Origin: Acidobacteria subdivision 2 bacterium RH1 MAG20
GTDB taxonomy: Bacteria; Acidobacteriota; Terriglobia; Terriglobales; Acidobacteriaceae
Reading direction: 5' to 3'
DNA length: 64,000 bases
Assembly: GCA_002197545.1 (NCBI GenBank)
Contig: NFUO01000160.1
Coordinates: forward strand, 1-64,000
The notes below the pieces were generated by a model that ran no database searches, was not told the origin of the DNA, and saw only the letters and a program-made list of their open reading frames with translations. Shown piece by piece: positions 27,327-35,889 of the stretch. The position numbers were made by a program, and so were the translations under genes. Position 1 is the stretch's first letter; the number at the start of each line of letters is the position of its first letter.

Positions 27327-27400
27327 CAGAATTTGAGACGGGATTGGCGAAGCTGGCGCGGGTGAATGATGACACTCCGCTGGTGGGGCGGACAACGTAG
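27257..27400 (+). pseudogene. nei: 5' remnant of Nei/Fpg-family DNA glycosylase
   Basis: An ATG at 27257 opens MPEGDTIYRAARALQRAIGG, the unmistakable N-terminus of endonuclease VIII, with the catalytic Pro2 and Glu3. The frame stops at TAG (27398-27400) after 47 residues; family members have roughly 260-290. It overlaps the decayed lhr end and abuts, 10 bases away, the stop of the convergent penicillin-binding protein gene. The rest of nei, including the H2TH and zinc-finger regions, has been deleted. An active product is not plausible. Confidence 0.85.
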
Positions 27401-27410
27401 CGCGAGAGGG

Positions 27411-30020
27411 TTACTGGGGCGGCGAAGACTGCTGCTGTTGTTTGTCGTTGTCGCCGCCGCCACCGAAGAGCTTCTGGAAGAAGTTCTTTTTCTTTTTAGG
27501 CGGAGGTGGAGTGATTGTTTCCGCAGCGTTTCCATTGGGCAGAGTATTGGGGGTGGGTGGAGAAGCGTACGGGTGGTTCGCTGATGGAGCCGTTTGGGGC
27601 GTTGCAGCCGGAGAGTTGGGCTTGGAGCCGCCGAGGCCAAAGATCCTCTGGATAAAGTTCTGGGGATTTTCACCCATCTGGCTGCAGTAATTCTGCGGAG
27701 CGGTGCCATCGAGGAAGGCAGCGGTGTAGTCGTTGGGGCAGGAGGCGTCTGCGAGCAGGTCGGTGGTCTTGTCGAGGGTAGCCATGGTGACGCCTTCAGG
27801 AGCGGAGAACGATTTGACGTCGGAGTACTGGGGCAGCTTGATGGCGCGGTTCATGAACTCCGCCCAGATGGGAGCAGCCGTATCTGCGCCCTGCAGTTTA
27901 TGGGTGAGCCCGGTCGAGATGTCAGTGTAGTCGTCGTTGCCGATCCAGACGATGCAGATGAGGTTTGAGGTGTAGCCGACAAACCAGGCGTCGTGTTCGG
28001 TGCCGGTCTTGCCTGCGGCCGGAGCCATGAAGCCGTGCTGGCGCGCCGCGTAGCCGGTGCCATGGTTCATCACGCCTTCCATCAGCGATTGGGTAAGGAA
28101 CGCGGCACGGGGGTCCATGACCTGACGGGCCTGGGGAGAGAAGTCAGCGACGATATCTCCATTCGCGTTGCGGACGGAGGCGAGCATCCAGGGATCAAGA
28201 TGAACGCCGTTGTTCGCGAAGACAGTGTAGGCGCCTACCATGTCGATAGGCGTGGCATTGTAGGTGCCGATGGCGACCGAGGGTGTGCCACGGGCGTTCA
28301 CGATACCGGCGGACCGGGCGAGGGCGGCAACGTTATCGAAGCCGACCATCTGGGCGAGAGAGATGGTGGCGATGTTGAGGGAGTGGTTGAGGGCATCGGT
28401 GGCCGTGACCATGCCGGGGTATTCGCCCTTCACGAAGTTTCCGGGGGCGTAGGGCTTGCCGTCGAACATGAAGGTGGTGGCATCGTCATTGAGCATGGTG
28501 GCTGCGGTGAAGACTCCATTGCCGCCCAGCGAGAGACCGTTGAGACTGGTGTTGTAGGCAGCAGCGTAGACGAAGGGCTTGAAGATGGAGCCGGTGGGCC
28601 GTTTGGCGAGCGCATGGTTAAGCTGAGAAGCGGTGTAGTTGCGTCCGCCAACCAGGGCGAGTATCTGGCCGGTATGAGGATTGAGAGCGACAAGGGCGAC
28701 CTGCGGATAGGTGATCGGCTTCTGCGGCTGGCCTTTGCGAGGCCGGTGCAGCCTGCGGATCAGCTCATCCACATTCTTCATGCCGACATCAACTGCCTCG
28801 GAGGCGGCGCGCTGAAGGTCGGGGTCGAGCGAAGTATAGATGCGCAGGCTTTGGTGGGCGAGGTCCTGGTCGCCGATGCGACGAACAAGCTGGTCGTGGA
28901 CGAGATCGACAAAGTAGGGAGCTTCGTTGGCGTCGATGTTAGACGGGGCAAGGTGGATTGGCTCGGCTTTGAAGCGGCTGGCTTCGCTGGCAGTGAGTGC
29001 CCCGGTCTCAACCATGGAATCGAGAACGACGTTACGGCGTTCCATGGCACGTGTGGGATGCCGATAGGGATTGAGGCGGCTGGGGCTCTGGATCATGCCC
29101 GCGAGGAGAGCGCACTCTGCAGTGTCAAGTTGCCGGAGGTTCTTGCCGAAGTAGGTTTGGGCGGCCTCACCGAAGCCGTTAATTGCGTAGCTGCCGCGCT
29201 GGCCGAGGGGAATCTCGTTGGCGTACATCTCGAAGATCTGCGGTTTTGTGAAGTGGGCTTCGAGCTGGAAGGTAATCATGATCTCGCGGAATTTCCGGAC
29301 GAATTTTTTGTCAGGCGAGAGAAAGAAGCCGCGGGCGAGTTGCTGGGTCAGGGTAGAGCCGCCGCAAGACAGATGGCGCGATAATAGATCTTCGACGGCG
29401 CACTTGCCGATACGGACATAGTTGATGCCGGAGTGCTCGAAGAAGCGCCGGTCTTCGATGGCGGTGACGGCCTGGACCATGCGGAGAGGAATCTCGTTAT
29501 AGGTGACCATGCGGCGCTTGGTGCGGCCTTTGTCTTCGGAGAGCGCGGTGATGAGCTGCGGTTCGAGATCGTAGGCAGCAAGGGCGGCGCCATTCTCGGC
29601 GGTGATCTTCTGGACAACTCCTCCAGCGGTGTTGATCGTGGCCCCATCGGTGCTGTGGTAGCTTTCCGGGCCGGGCTTGATGAAGATGCTGCTGCCGTTG
29701 AGCTGGAAGGTTCCTAGCTGGGGGTTGCTGTTGTAGCCGGCGTGACGGAGATCGGTTGCGATGGCGTCGGCAGTGAGCTTCTGGCCGGGACGCACCTCGC
29801 GGGGAGCAGCATAAATTTGTGAGACACTGGCGAAGATGGGACCGGCGGCGAGGCGGTCGTCGACTACCTTTTGATAGTGGAAGTAAAAGTACCCGAAGGC
29901 GGCAGTGCCGATAGCGAGACAAGCCAGCACGGCGACGAGAAGCCCGCGCATAGGGCCGGAGCTGAAGCGGGAGCGTTCGGTGTTGGGGCGGTTACGGCCG
30001 TATTTGAGTTTAACTGGCAA
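27411..30020 (-). CDS. Class A penicillin-binding protein (transglycosylase/transpeptidase)
   Basis: An 869-residue peptidoglycan synthase anchored by one N-terminal helix (LLVAVLACLAIGTAAFGYFY, about 27-47). A UB2H-like segment (about 60-140) precedes the glycosyltransferase domain, with catalytic Glu189 in AIEDRRFFEHSGIN and GGSTLTQQLARGFFL. The transpeptidase domain has Ser478 in TGSIFKPF, SLN in ALNHSLNIATISL, and KTG in AGKTGTEHDAWF. The tail (about 800-869) is Pro/Asn-rich and ends in a KKKKNFFQKLFGGGGDNDKQ-like low-complexity stretch. A TTG start is used, with AAAGAG five bases upstream. It lies 21 bases downstream of proS on the same strand. Confidence 0.94.
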   Translation of the reverse strand: MPVKLKYGRNRPNTERSRFSSGPMRGLLVAVLACLAIGTAAFGYFYFHYQKVVDDRLAAGPIFASVSQIYAAPREVRPGQKLTADAIATDLRHAGYNSNPQLGTFQLNGSSIFIKPGPESYHSTDGATINTAGGVVQKITAENGAALAAYDLEPQLITALSEDKGRTKRRMVTYNEIPLRMVQAVTAIEDRRFFEHSGINYVRIGKCAVEDLLSRHLSCGGSTLTQQLARGFFLSPDKKFVRKFREIMITFQLEAHFTKPQIFEMYANEIPLGQRGSYAINGFGEAAQTYFGKNLRQLDTAECALLAGMIQSPSRLNPYRHPTRAMERRNVVLDSMVETGALTASEASRFKAEPIHLAPSNIDANEAPYFVDLVHDQLVRRIGDQDLAHQSLRIYTSLDPDLQRAASEAVDVGMKNVDELIRRLHRPRKGQPQKPITYPQVALVALNPHTGQILALVGGRNYTASQLNHALAKRPTGSIFKPFVYAAAYNTSLNGLSLGGNGVFTAATMLNDDATTFMFDGKPYAPGNFVKGEYPGMVTATDALNHSLNIATISLAQMVGFDNVAALARSAGIVNARGTPSVAIGTYNATPIDMVGAYTVFANNGVHLDPWMLASVRNANGDIVADFSPQARQVMDPRAAFLTQSLMEGVMNHGTGYAARQHGFMAPAAGKTGTEHDAWFVGYTSNLICIVWIGNDDYTDISTGLTHKLQGADTAAPIWAEFMNRAIKLPQYSDVKSFSAPEGVTMATLDKTTDLLADASCPNDYTAAFLDGTAPQNYCSQMGENPQNFIQRIFGLGGSKPNSPAATPQTAPSANHPYASPPTPNTLPNGNAAETITPPPPKKKKNFFQKLFGGGGDNDKQQQQSSPPQ

Positions 30021-30041
30021 AGGTGCTCTTTCGTTGGACGG

Positions 30042-31943
30042 TTATGAGATGGCTGCGGAGAGCACCGTGCGCAGGGTGGAGGTTATCTGAGTGGTTACCT
30101 GATCGGCTATCTCGTTCAGGGGAATGTCGCTACTCTGATTTTTGAGTCGATCTACGAACTCGACGTTGCCTTCGGCGACCCCGCGCCCGATATTGATGCG
30201 ATAGGGGATACCGGTCAGGTCGGCATCTTTGAACTTGACTCCGGCGCGCTCGTCGCGGTCATCGAGGAGCACATCGAGGCCGGCGGCTTCGAGTTCTGCG
30301 GCCACCTTTTCACCAGCATTAAGCAGGGTAGCGTCGCCGATATTGGTGATGGTGACGACGATCTGGAAGGGCGCAATCGCCGGATGCAGGGCGTAGGCTG
30401 TGCCACCGTTCCACCCCACAGACGAAGACCCGTCCGTGGGGACCCCGGCGTTTGCTGCTGCTGAGGTCTCGATGGCGGAGGTGAGAATGCGCTCGACGCC
30501 GATGCCGTAGCTGCCCATGATGAGGGTGACCTCTTTGCCATCGTGGTTGAGGACAGAGGCTCCCATGGACTTCGAGTATTTATAGCCAAGCTTGAAGATG
30601 TGGCCGATCTCGACAGCTTTGCCGAGGCGAAGGGGTGAGCCGTCGATGGGGCAACCTTCGCCTTCGAGGATGTTGCGGACATCGGCGATGACGGTCGGCT
30701 TGAAGTCGCGTGTTGGGGTGACGTTGCGGAGGTGGTACTCCTCCTTATTAGCTCCGGCGATGAGATTGGTGCGGCCTTCGAGGGCCTTGTCCAGAATGAC
30801 CAGCGTCCCCGGCTTCTTTGGGTGCGGCGCGGCCTCGATGCCAATGGGGCCGAGGTATCCAGCGGGTGCGTTGAAGGTGGACTGCAACTCTTCGGGAGTC
30901 ATTGGGCGCAGCACGCCTCCGGCTACCGCGAGAAGTTTGGCCTCGTTGAGGGAGTGATCGCCACGGAGGAAGACGACGACGGGGCGAAGTTTCCCCAGCT
31001 TCGCATGATCGGCCTCGGGGAGTTCGGCCATGTAGGCCATCGTCTTCATTTGATGATGTGGCTGGAGAACCGCAGATCCCTCCGCTGCGCTGCGGGATGA
31101 CAAAGAAAAGGAGTGGTTGGCATTGAGGAAGGCTCCGACCTCCTCGATCGTGCGGAAGCCTGGCGTGTGGATAAGCTCGGGCATGCCGTCGCCGGTGGGC
31201 GCGAGATCTTCGACCGGGGCGAGGCGACTGGTGGCCTTTTCGATGTTGGCGGCGTAGCCGGAGGCGCTGCTGGCGATCAAGTCTTCACCGGCATCCGTAT
31301 AGACCATGAACTCCTGCGAGGCGGAGCCGCCCATCGCTCCTGAATCGGCGTCGACGGAGACGAATTGCAGACCGCAGCGGCTGAAGATGCGGCGGTAGGC
31401 GTCGTCGTGCTTGTTGTAGCTGAGGTCGAGACCGGCCTCGTCGATGTCGAAGGAGTAGGCATCTTTCATGATGAACTGGCGAACGCGCAGCAGGCCAGAC
31501 TTGGGGCGGGGTTCGTCGCGGAACTTGGTCTGGATCTGGTACCAGATCTGGGGGAGTTGCTTGTAGCTGCGAAGCTCTTTGCGGGCGATGTCGGTCATGA
31601 CCTCTTCGTGGGTCATGGCGAGGCAGAGCTCGGCGCCTTTCCGGTCCTTGAGGCGGAACATGTTGTCGCCCATGCCGGTCCAGCGGCCGCTGGCTTCCCA
31701 GATTTCGCGGGGATTGAGGGCAGGGAGGAGGAACTCCTGGCCGATCTTGTCCATCTCTTCGCGGATGATGGCGACGATCTTGTTGATGGAGCGGTTGCCG
31801 AGGAAGAGGTAACTGTAGATGCCCGCGCCGAGCTGGCGAATATACCCGGCCCGGAGGAGGAGCTTATGGCTGGCGACTTCAGCGTCGGCGGGTGCTTCAC
31901 GGAGGGTTGGGATAAAGAGTTGCGACCAGCGATGCATGGGCAA
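30042..31943 (-). CDS. proS: Prolyl-tRNA synthetase with two repeat-derived insertions
   Basis: A 633-residue bacterial-type ProRS charging tRNA-Pro. Class II motifs are present: motif 2 ([19 protein letters not shown]), SYAFD-type [14 protein letters not shown], the editing/INS domain (about 225-400) and motif 3 ([16 protein letters not shown]), then the anticodon-binding domain. It is about 60 residues longer than the E. coli enzyme. Two extra stretches are coded by dispersed palindromic repeats: 31064-31111 ([15 protein letters not shown], in the editing domain) and 30414-30447 (just after motif 3, giving [14 protein letters not shown]). Start: TTG at 31943, seven bases after AGGAAAG; the ATG at 31937 is the alternative. 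No second proS is visible here. Confidence 0.94.
   Translation of the reverse strand: MPMHRWSQLFIPTLREAPADAEVASHKLLLRAGYIRQLGAGIYSYLFLGNRSINKIVAIIREEMDKIGQEFLLPALNPREIWEASGRWTGMGDNMFRLKDRKGAELCLAMTHEEVMTDIARKELRSYKQLPQIWYQIQTKFRDEPRPKSGLLRVRQFIMKDAYSFDIDEAGLDLSYNKHDDAYRRIFSRCGLQFVSVDADSGAMGGSASQEFMVYTDAGEDLIASSASGYAANIEKATSRLAPVEDLAPTGDGMPELIHTPGFRTIEEVGAFLNANHSFSLSSRSAAEGSAVLQPHHQMKTMAYMAELPEADHAKLGKLRPVVVFLRGDHSLNEAKLLAVAGGVLRPMTPEELQSTFNAPAGYLGPIGIEAAPHPKKPGTLVILDKALEGRTNLIAGANKEEYHLRNVTPTRDFKPTVIADVRNILEGEGCPIDGSPLRLGKAVEIGHIFKLGYKYSKSMGASVLNHDGKEVTLIMGSYGIGVERILTSAIETSAAANAGVPTDGSSSVGWNGGTAYALHPAIAPFQIVVTITNIGDATLLNAGEKVAAELEAAGLDVLLDDRDERAGVKFKDADLTGIPYRINIGRGVAEGNVEFVDRLKNQSSDIPLNEIADQVTTQITSTLRTVLSAAIS
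30414..30447 (-). repeat. GGGGACCCC-family palindromic repeat inside proS
   Basis: CCCCACAGACG (30414-30424) and CGTCCGTGGGG (30431-30441) form arms with one mismatch around a 6-base loop, followed by ACCCC. It matches the intergenic unit at 14416-14448 in layout. It is translated as part of an extra ~20 residues between ProRS motif 3 and the anticodon domain. Confidence 0.75.
31064..31111 (-). repeat. CCGCAGCGCAGCGG-type dispersed repeat inside proS
   Basis: On the coding strand it runs from CCTTTTCTTTGTCATCCCGC through GCAGCGGAGGGATCTGCGG. The TTTGTCATCCC / GGGATGACAAAG end is the same type seen in the intergenic copies at 4075, 19719 and 37641. It is translated into a low-complexity Ser/Ala insertion in the ProRS editing domain. 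Confidence 0.7.
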
Positions 31944-32173
31944 AAGAGCACTTTCCTGCCCGCTGCATTAGGAATGCGCGGGCTTATGGGATGAAACTTC
32001 ATTCTAAACGGTGCAGCTCATTCAGATGAACCGGAACCGGTTTTGCGTATTTCTCACCACGAGATAGAAGACCGGTATAGCTCAAAGCAGCGCTTTGGAG
32101 ACAACTCATCCTCATTAGTTTCAGCTATGTAGGCCGCACGACATACTTTTTTTAATTCAATAACTTATGTGGG

Positions 32174-33175
32174 TTAGGACAGGTTCGTTGTCCAGAGATC
32201 GTGCAGGTGGAGGACTCCCTCGACCTGGCCGTTGCTGCCGGTAACGATGAGGGAGGTAATCTTTCTCTCCTCCATAAGGGCCAGGGCAGTGGAGGCGAAG
32301 GCATTTCCCTCAATGGTGAGGGGATGGCGGTTCATAATGTCGCCGGCGGAGCGTTCGAGCGCACGGGAGCCGTCTCGTTCGAGCAGGCGGCGCAGGTCCC
32401 CGTCGCTGATCATGCCGCAGAGCGAACCTCTATCGAGGACGATGGTCATGCCGAGCTTCTTGTGCGACATCTCGTGGATGACCCTGGGCATGGGAGTGTC
32501 CGGCGAAACGCTGGGGAGAGCGTCGCCGGTGTGCATAAGGTCGCGGACGTGCGCGAGATGTTTGCCGAGTCGGCCTCCGGGGTGAAGGTCAGCGAAGTCT
32601 TCGGCCTTCCAGCCTCGGCGGCGGCTTACTTCAAGCGCCAGAGCGTCACCCAGCGCGAGCATGACGGTGGTGGAGGCGGTGGGCGCGAGGTTAAGCGGGC
32701 AGGCTTCAGTATCGACGCTGGTATTGAGAAAGATGTCGCTGGATTGAGCGAGGGCGGACGTAGGGGAACTGCAGAAGACGATGAGTTTAGCGTTGAGGCG
32801 CTTGAGCGTGGGCAGGAGGCGGAGCAACTCTTCGGTCTCGCCGCTGGAGGAGAGGGCCAGGATGGTATCGCCGGGGGCGATCATGCCGAGGTCGCCGTGC
32901 AGCGCCTCTGCAGGATGGAGAAAATTGGCGGGGGTTCCAGTGGAGCGGAGAGTGGCCGCGATCTTGCGGGCGATGATGCCGCTTTTGCCGATACCGGTGA
33001 CGGTGATGCTCTGTCGGCTGTCGGCTGAGTGAATGAGAAGATCGGCGGCTGCGGCGAAGGGACTCAACATGGCGCCGTCGAGACGTAGCGCAAGGTCGTT
33101 GAGGGCGGCGGCTTCGATGCGCACGAAGCTGGAGGCGGGGATGAGGTTGGGCGGATTGAGGTCTTTGCTGGGCAT
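32174..33175 (-). CDS. kdsD: KpsF/GutQ-type D-arabinose 5-phosphate isomerase
   Basis: A 333-residue cytosolic isomerase converting ribulose 5-phosphate to arabinose 5-phosphate, the first dedicated step to Kdo for lipopolysaccharide. The N-terminal SIS domain has TVTGIGKSGIIARKIAATL, HPAEALHGDLGMI and the phosphosugar loop ILALSSSGETEELLRLLP. Two CBS domains follow (about 215-265 and 275-330: VRDLMHTGDALPSVSPDTPM; DIMNRHPLTIEGNAFASTAL). Length is standard. It is separated from proS by 230 bases and divergent from the TlpA gene. With the LptF/G fusion and a WaaE-like transferase in this window it supports an LPS-bearing outer membrane. Confidence 0.94.
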   Translation of the reverse strand: MPSKDLNPPNLIPASSFVRIEAAALNDLALRLDGAMLSPFAAAADLLIHSADSRQSITVTGIGKSGIIARKIAATLRSTGTPANFLHPAEALHGDLGMIAPGDTILALSSSGETEELLRLLPTLKRLNAKLIVFCSSPTSALAQSSDIFLNTSVDTEACPLNLAPTASTTVMLALGDALALEVSRRRGWKAEDFADLHPGGRLGKHLAHVRDLMHTGDALPSVSPDTPMPRVIHEMSHKKLGMTIVLDRGSLCGMISDGDLRRLLERDGSRALERSAGDIMNRHPLTIEGNAFASTALALMEERKITSLIVTGSNGQVEGVLHLHDLWTTNLS

Positions 33176-33302
33176 TGTTGCTGAACTATGTCGATGCTAG
33201 CAGAGGCGACGGTAAGCGGTGCAATGCAGCGTCGTAGGTGGGTTTGCGTCTAAACTGAAGGTAGGGCCTGCGCGGAGCGCTTGCCGGAAGGATGTTCAAA
33301 CA

Positions 33303-33953
33303 GTGAAGCGTAACGCGCTGGTGCTTGGTGTGATGATCGTTGGGATCTCGCTGATGTTGTGGGCGGGATGGCATAATCTGCGGGCACGGCGTATCGCCAT
33401 GCAGAAGGCCGAAGCGAACTATGTGGCGCTGATGCCGGCCCAGCCGGGACAGATGGCGCAGGGCGACCAGTCCGCCCCCGATGACGCGAATACGCGCCTG
33501 GAGGGGAAGCCTGCGCCGGGATTCACGCTGCTGAACCTCGACGGGAAGGAGGTGTCACTGGCCGACTACAAGGGGCGTCCGGTACTGGTGAATTTCTGGG
33601 CCACCTGGTGTGGTCCATGCAAGATCGAGATGCCCTGGTTTGAGGAGCTGAGGAAGCAGTACGCGGCACAGGGCTTTGAGATTCTTGGGCTTACCGATGA
33701 TGTCGATGCTGGCAAGGATGTGATTGCGAAGACTGCGCACCAGCTTGGCGTAACCTACCCGATCCTGTTGACTGACGGAAAGGTGCAGACGGCTTACGGC
33801 GACCTGGAGTATCTGCCGATGTCGTTTTATGTCAATAAGAACGGCGTCGTGGTTGAGGTGACGGCGGGACTGGGCTCGAAGGATGAGCTTGAGGCCAACA
33901 TCAAAAAGACCATCGCTTCGGGAACGACGGCTGCTGCGACGGGTGGCGAGTGA
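33303..33953 (+). CDS. Membrane-anchored TlpA-type thioredoxin
   Basis: A 216-residue periplasmic thiol-disulfide protein tethered by an N-terminal helix ([18 protein letters not shown], 6-23). The thioredoxin fold (about 70-205) carries the active-site CGPC, Cys103 and Cys106, in [18 protein letters not shown], and the cis-Pro loop in [13 protein letters not shown]. Redox role: reducing periplasmic cysteines, for example in cytochrome c maturation. I start at GTG 33303, since the longer frame upstream overlaps non-coding sequence and lacks a signal. It is coupled to the next gene by TGATG. Confidence 0.92.
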   Translation: MKRNALVLGVMIVGISLMLWAGWHNLRARRIAMQKAEANYVALMPAQPGQMAQGDQSAPDDANTRLEGKPAPGFTLLNLDGKEVSLADYKGRPVLVNFWATWCGPCKIEMPWFEELRKQYAAQGFEILGLTDDVDAGKDVIAKTAHQLGVTYPILLTDGKVQTAYGDLEYLPMSFYVNKNGVVVEVTAGLGSKDELEANIKKTIASGTTAAATGGE

Positions 33954-34438
33954 TGCGGTTGGATGTGGCGCTGGCTGGATTGATGCTTTGCGCAGGAACT
34001 CTGGTGGCACAGATGGGGAATCTGAACGCTGCTGCCAGGCCAACGAGGTCTTTTGTAACGTACGATGCAGAACCGCAGACGATCATGGCGGGGAGACGCA
34101 GCGTTCTGGAGATACGCTTCCGGGTTGCCAATGGATTTCACGTCAATTCGAATACGCCTAAGTCGGAGCTGCTGATTCCGACGAAGATGGTGCTGCAGCC
34201 TGCGACGGGCGTGAAGGCAGAAGCCGCCGAGTATCCGGCAGGGACGGCCTTCAGTTTCAGCTTCAGCCCGAATGAGAAGCTGGATGTTTATGCCGGAGAT
34301 TTTACGGTGAAGCTGCCTGTAGTGGCCGTGGCGGGGACGCATGAGGTAGACGGGACGCTGCGTTATCAGGCATGCGATCATGCGGCTTGCTATCCGCCGA
34401 GAAGTCTGCCGGTACAGGTGCTTTTTACGGCAAAGTAG
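33953..34438 (+). CDS. Stand-alone DsbD N-terminal (alpha) domain protein
   Basis: A 161-residue exported protein (signal peptide to about residue 20, LVAQ) matching only the N-terminal immunoglobulin-like domain of the disulfide reductase DsbD. It has the two-cysteine redox segment LRYQACDHAACYPPRSLPVQ; family members accept electrons there and pass them to periplasmic thiol proteins. The membrane domain and C-terminal thioredoxin of full DsbD are missing, but the thioredoxin-like partner is the directly overlapping TlpA gene upstream (TGATG). Together they could work as a split DsbD, with a separate CcdA/DsbD-beta elsewhere. Confidence 0.85.
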   Translation: MRLDVALAGLMLCAGTLVAQMGNLNAAARPTRSFVTYDAEPQTIMAGRRSVLEIRFRVANGFHVNSNTPKSELLIPTKMVLQPATGVKAEAAEYPAGTAFSFSFSPNEKLDVYAGDFTVKLPVVAVAGTHEVDGTLRYQACDHAACYPPRSLPVQVLFTAK

Positions 34439-34547
34439 TGGCGGGACGGGTTCTGGTTAAGCAGATGTTTTGAGTCCACTGCTTGTTCAGCGGTGTGATC
34501 GTGGCATCATCAATTGAGAGAATGAAAGTGGGAGCGAGTAGGGCGCA

Positions 34548-35783
34548 ATGGACGAGTTTAGAAGGCTGACACGGCTGCCGGCGTATGTATTCAACATAAC
34601 GGGTGAATTGAAGGCCGCGGCACGCAGGCGCGGCGAAGACATTATCGACTTCGGGATGGGCAATCCCGATGGGGCGACGCCGAAGGCAATCGTCGACAAG
34701 CTGATTGAAGCGTCGCAGCGAACGACGACGCATCGTTACTCGCTTTCGAAGGGCATACCGCGGCTGCGCAAGGCGATCTGCAACTGGTACAAGACGCGCT
34801 ACGATGTCGATCTCAACCCGGAGACGGAAGCGATTGTGACCATCGGCTCGAAGGAGGGCATTGCTCATCTTTGCCTGGCTATGCTCGACGACGAAGATAC
34901 CGTTGCGGTGCCGAATCCGAGCTACCCCATCCATATCTTCGGGCCGGTGATCGCCGGGTCGAAAGTGCAGAGCATCCCCGCGCAGGATACGGATGCGGAC
35001 ACGCTGTTGGCGCGGCTTGAATATGAGCTGCCGCGAATGCAGCCAAGACCGAAGATGCTCATCCTCAACTTTCCGGCGAACCCTACGACGCAGTGCGTAG
35101 AGCTTTCTTTTTTTGAGCGGATTGTCGCTTTGTGCAAGGAGCTGGGAATCTATATCGTCCATGACTTGGCCTACGCGGACATTGTGTTCGACGGCTATCG
35201 CGCGCCCAGCGTGCTGCAGGTTCCCGGTGCGAAGGATATTGCGGTGGAGTTCTTTACGCTGTCGAAGAGCTACAACATGCCGGGCTGGCGTGTCGGTTTC
35301 ATGGTGGGAAACCCAAAGCTGGTCGCGGCGCTCGGTCGCATCAAGAGCTACTTCGATTACGGGACGTTTACGCCGATTCAGGTGGCTTCGATCTCTGCGC
35401 TGGAAGGGCCACAGGATTGTGTTGCAGAGATTCGCGACAACTATCAGGCGCGCCGCGATGTACTGGTGCCGGGGTTGAACAAGCTGGGCTGGCCGGTCGA
35501 CCTGCCGAAGGCGACGATGTTTGTCTGGGCTAAGATTCCGGAGCAGTTTCGCGGGATGGGATCGCTGGAGTTTTCGAAGAAACTGCTGGCGGAGGCGAAG
35601 GTCGCGGTGAGTCCGGGGATTGGCTTCGGCGAGCATGGCGACGGTCATGTCCGGTTCGCGCTGATTGAGAACGAGGAGCGCACCCGGCAGGCATTGCGCG
35701 GGATCAAGCAGATGTTCAAGAACAGTGTTCTTTCGGAGTCTGCTGCTCAAGAGGCGGCTGGTCCAGTTATTGGAAGCAGATAA
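34548..35783 (+). CDS. alaC: AlaC-type alanine/LL-DAP-like aminotransferase
   Basis: A 411-residue fold-type I PLP aminotransferase. [20 protein letters not shown] near the N-terminus, the PLP-binding [10 protein letters not shown], the Asp/Tyr pair in [18 protein letters not shown], the Schiff-base Lys in [15 protein letters not shown], and C-terminal Arg in [16 protein letters not shown] match E. coli AlaC (YfdZ) and relatives. It makes alanine from pyruvate with glutamate as donor; a role in diaminopimelate synthesis is possible for relatives. It stands alone, 94 bases before the acyl-CoA carboxylase gene. Confidence 0.9.
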   Translation: MDEFRRLTRLPAYVFNITGELKAAARRRGEDIIDFGMGNPDGATPKAIVDKLIEASQRTTTHRYSLSKGIPRLRKAICNWYKTRYDVDLNPETEAIVTIGSKEGIAHLCLAMLDDEDTVAVPNPSYPIHIFGPVIAGSKVQSIPAQDTDADTLLARLEYELPRMQPRPKMLILNFPANPTTQCVELSFFERIVALCKELGIYIVHDLAYADIVFDGYRAPSVLQVPGAKDIAVEFFTLSKSYNMPGWRVGFMVGNPKLVAALGRIKSYFDYGTFTPIQVASISALEGPQDCVAEIRDNYQARRDVLVPGLNKLGWPVDLPKATMFVWAKIPEQFRGMGSLEFSKKLLAEAKVAVSPGIGFGEHGDGHVRFALIENEERTRQALRGIKQMFKNSVLSESAAQEAAGPVIGSR

Positions 35784-35889
35784 TTTGTAGCTCAATCGTC
35801 TGATGCTTTCTGCGCGTCGCCAAAGAGATTCACGGGTGCGATAAGACACTGTATCGTGCTATGCTGACGAGTTTTTCGTGGATGGTGCG

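Noticed and set aside
27993..29384. 463-codon open frame antisense to the penicillin-binding protein
   Set aside because: The opposite strand has intact transglycosylase and transpeptidase motifs; the antisense product has none.
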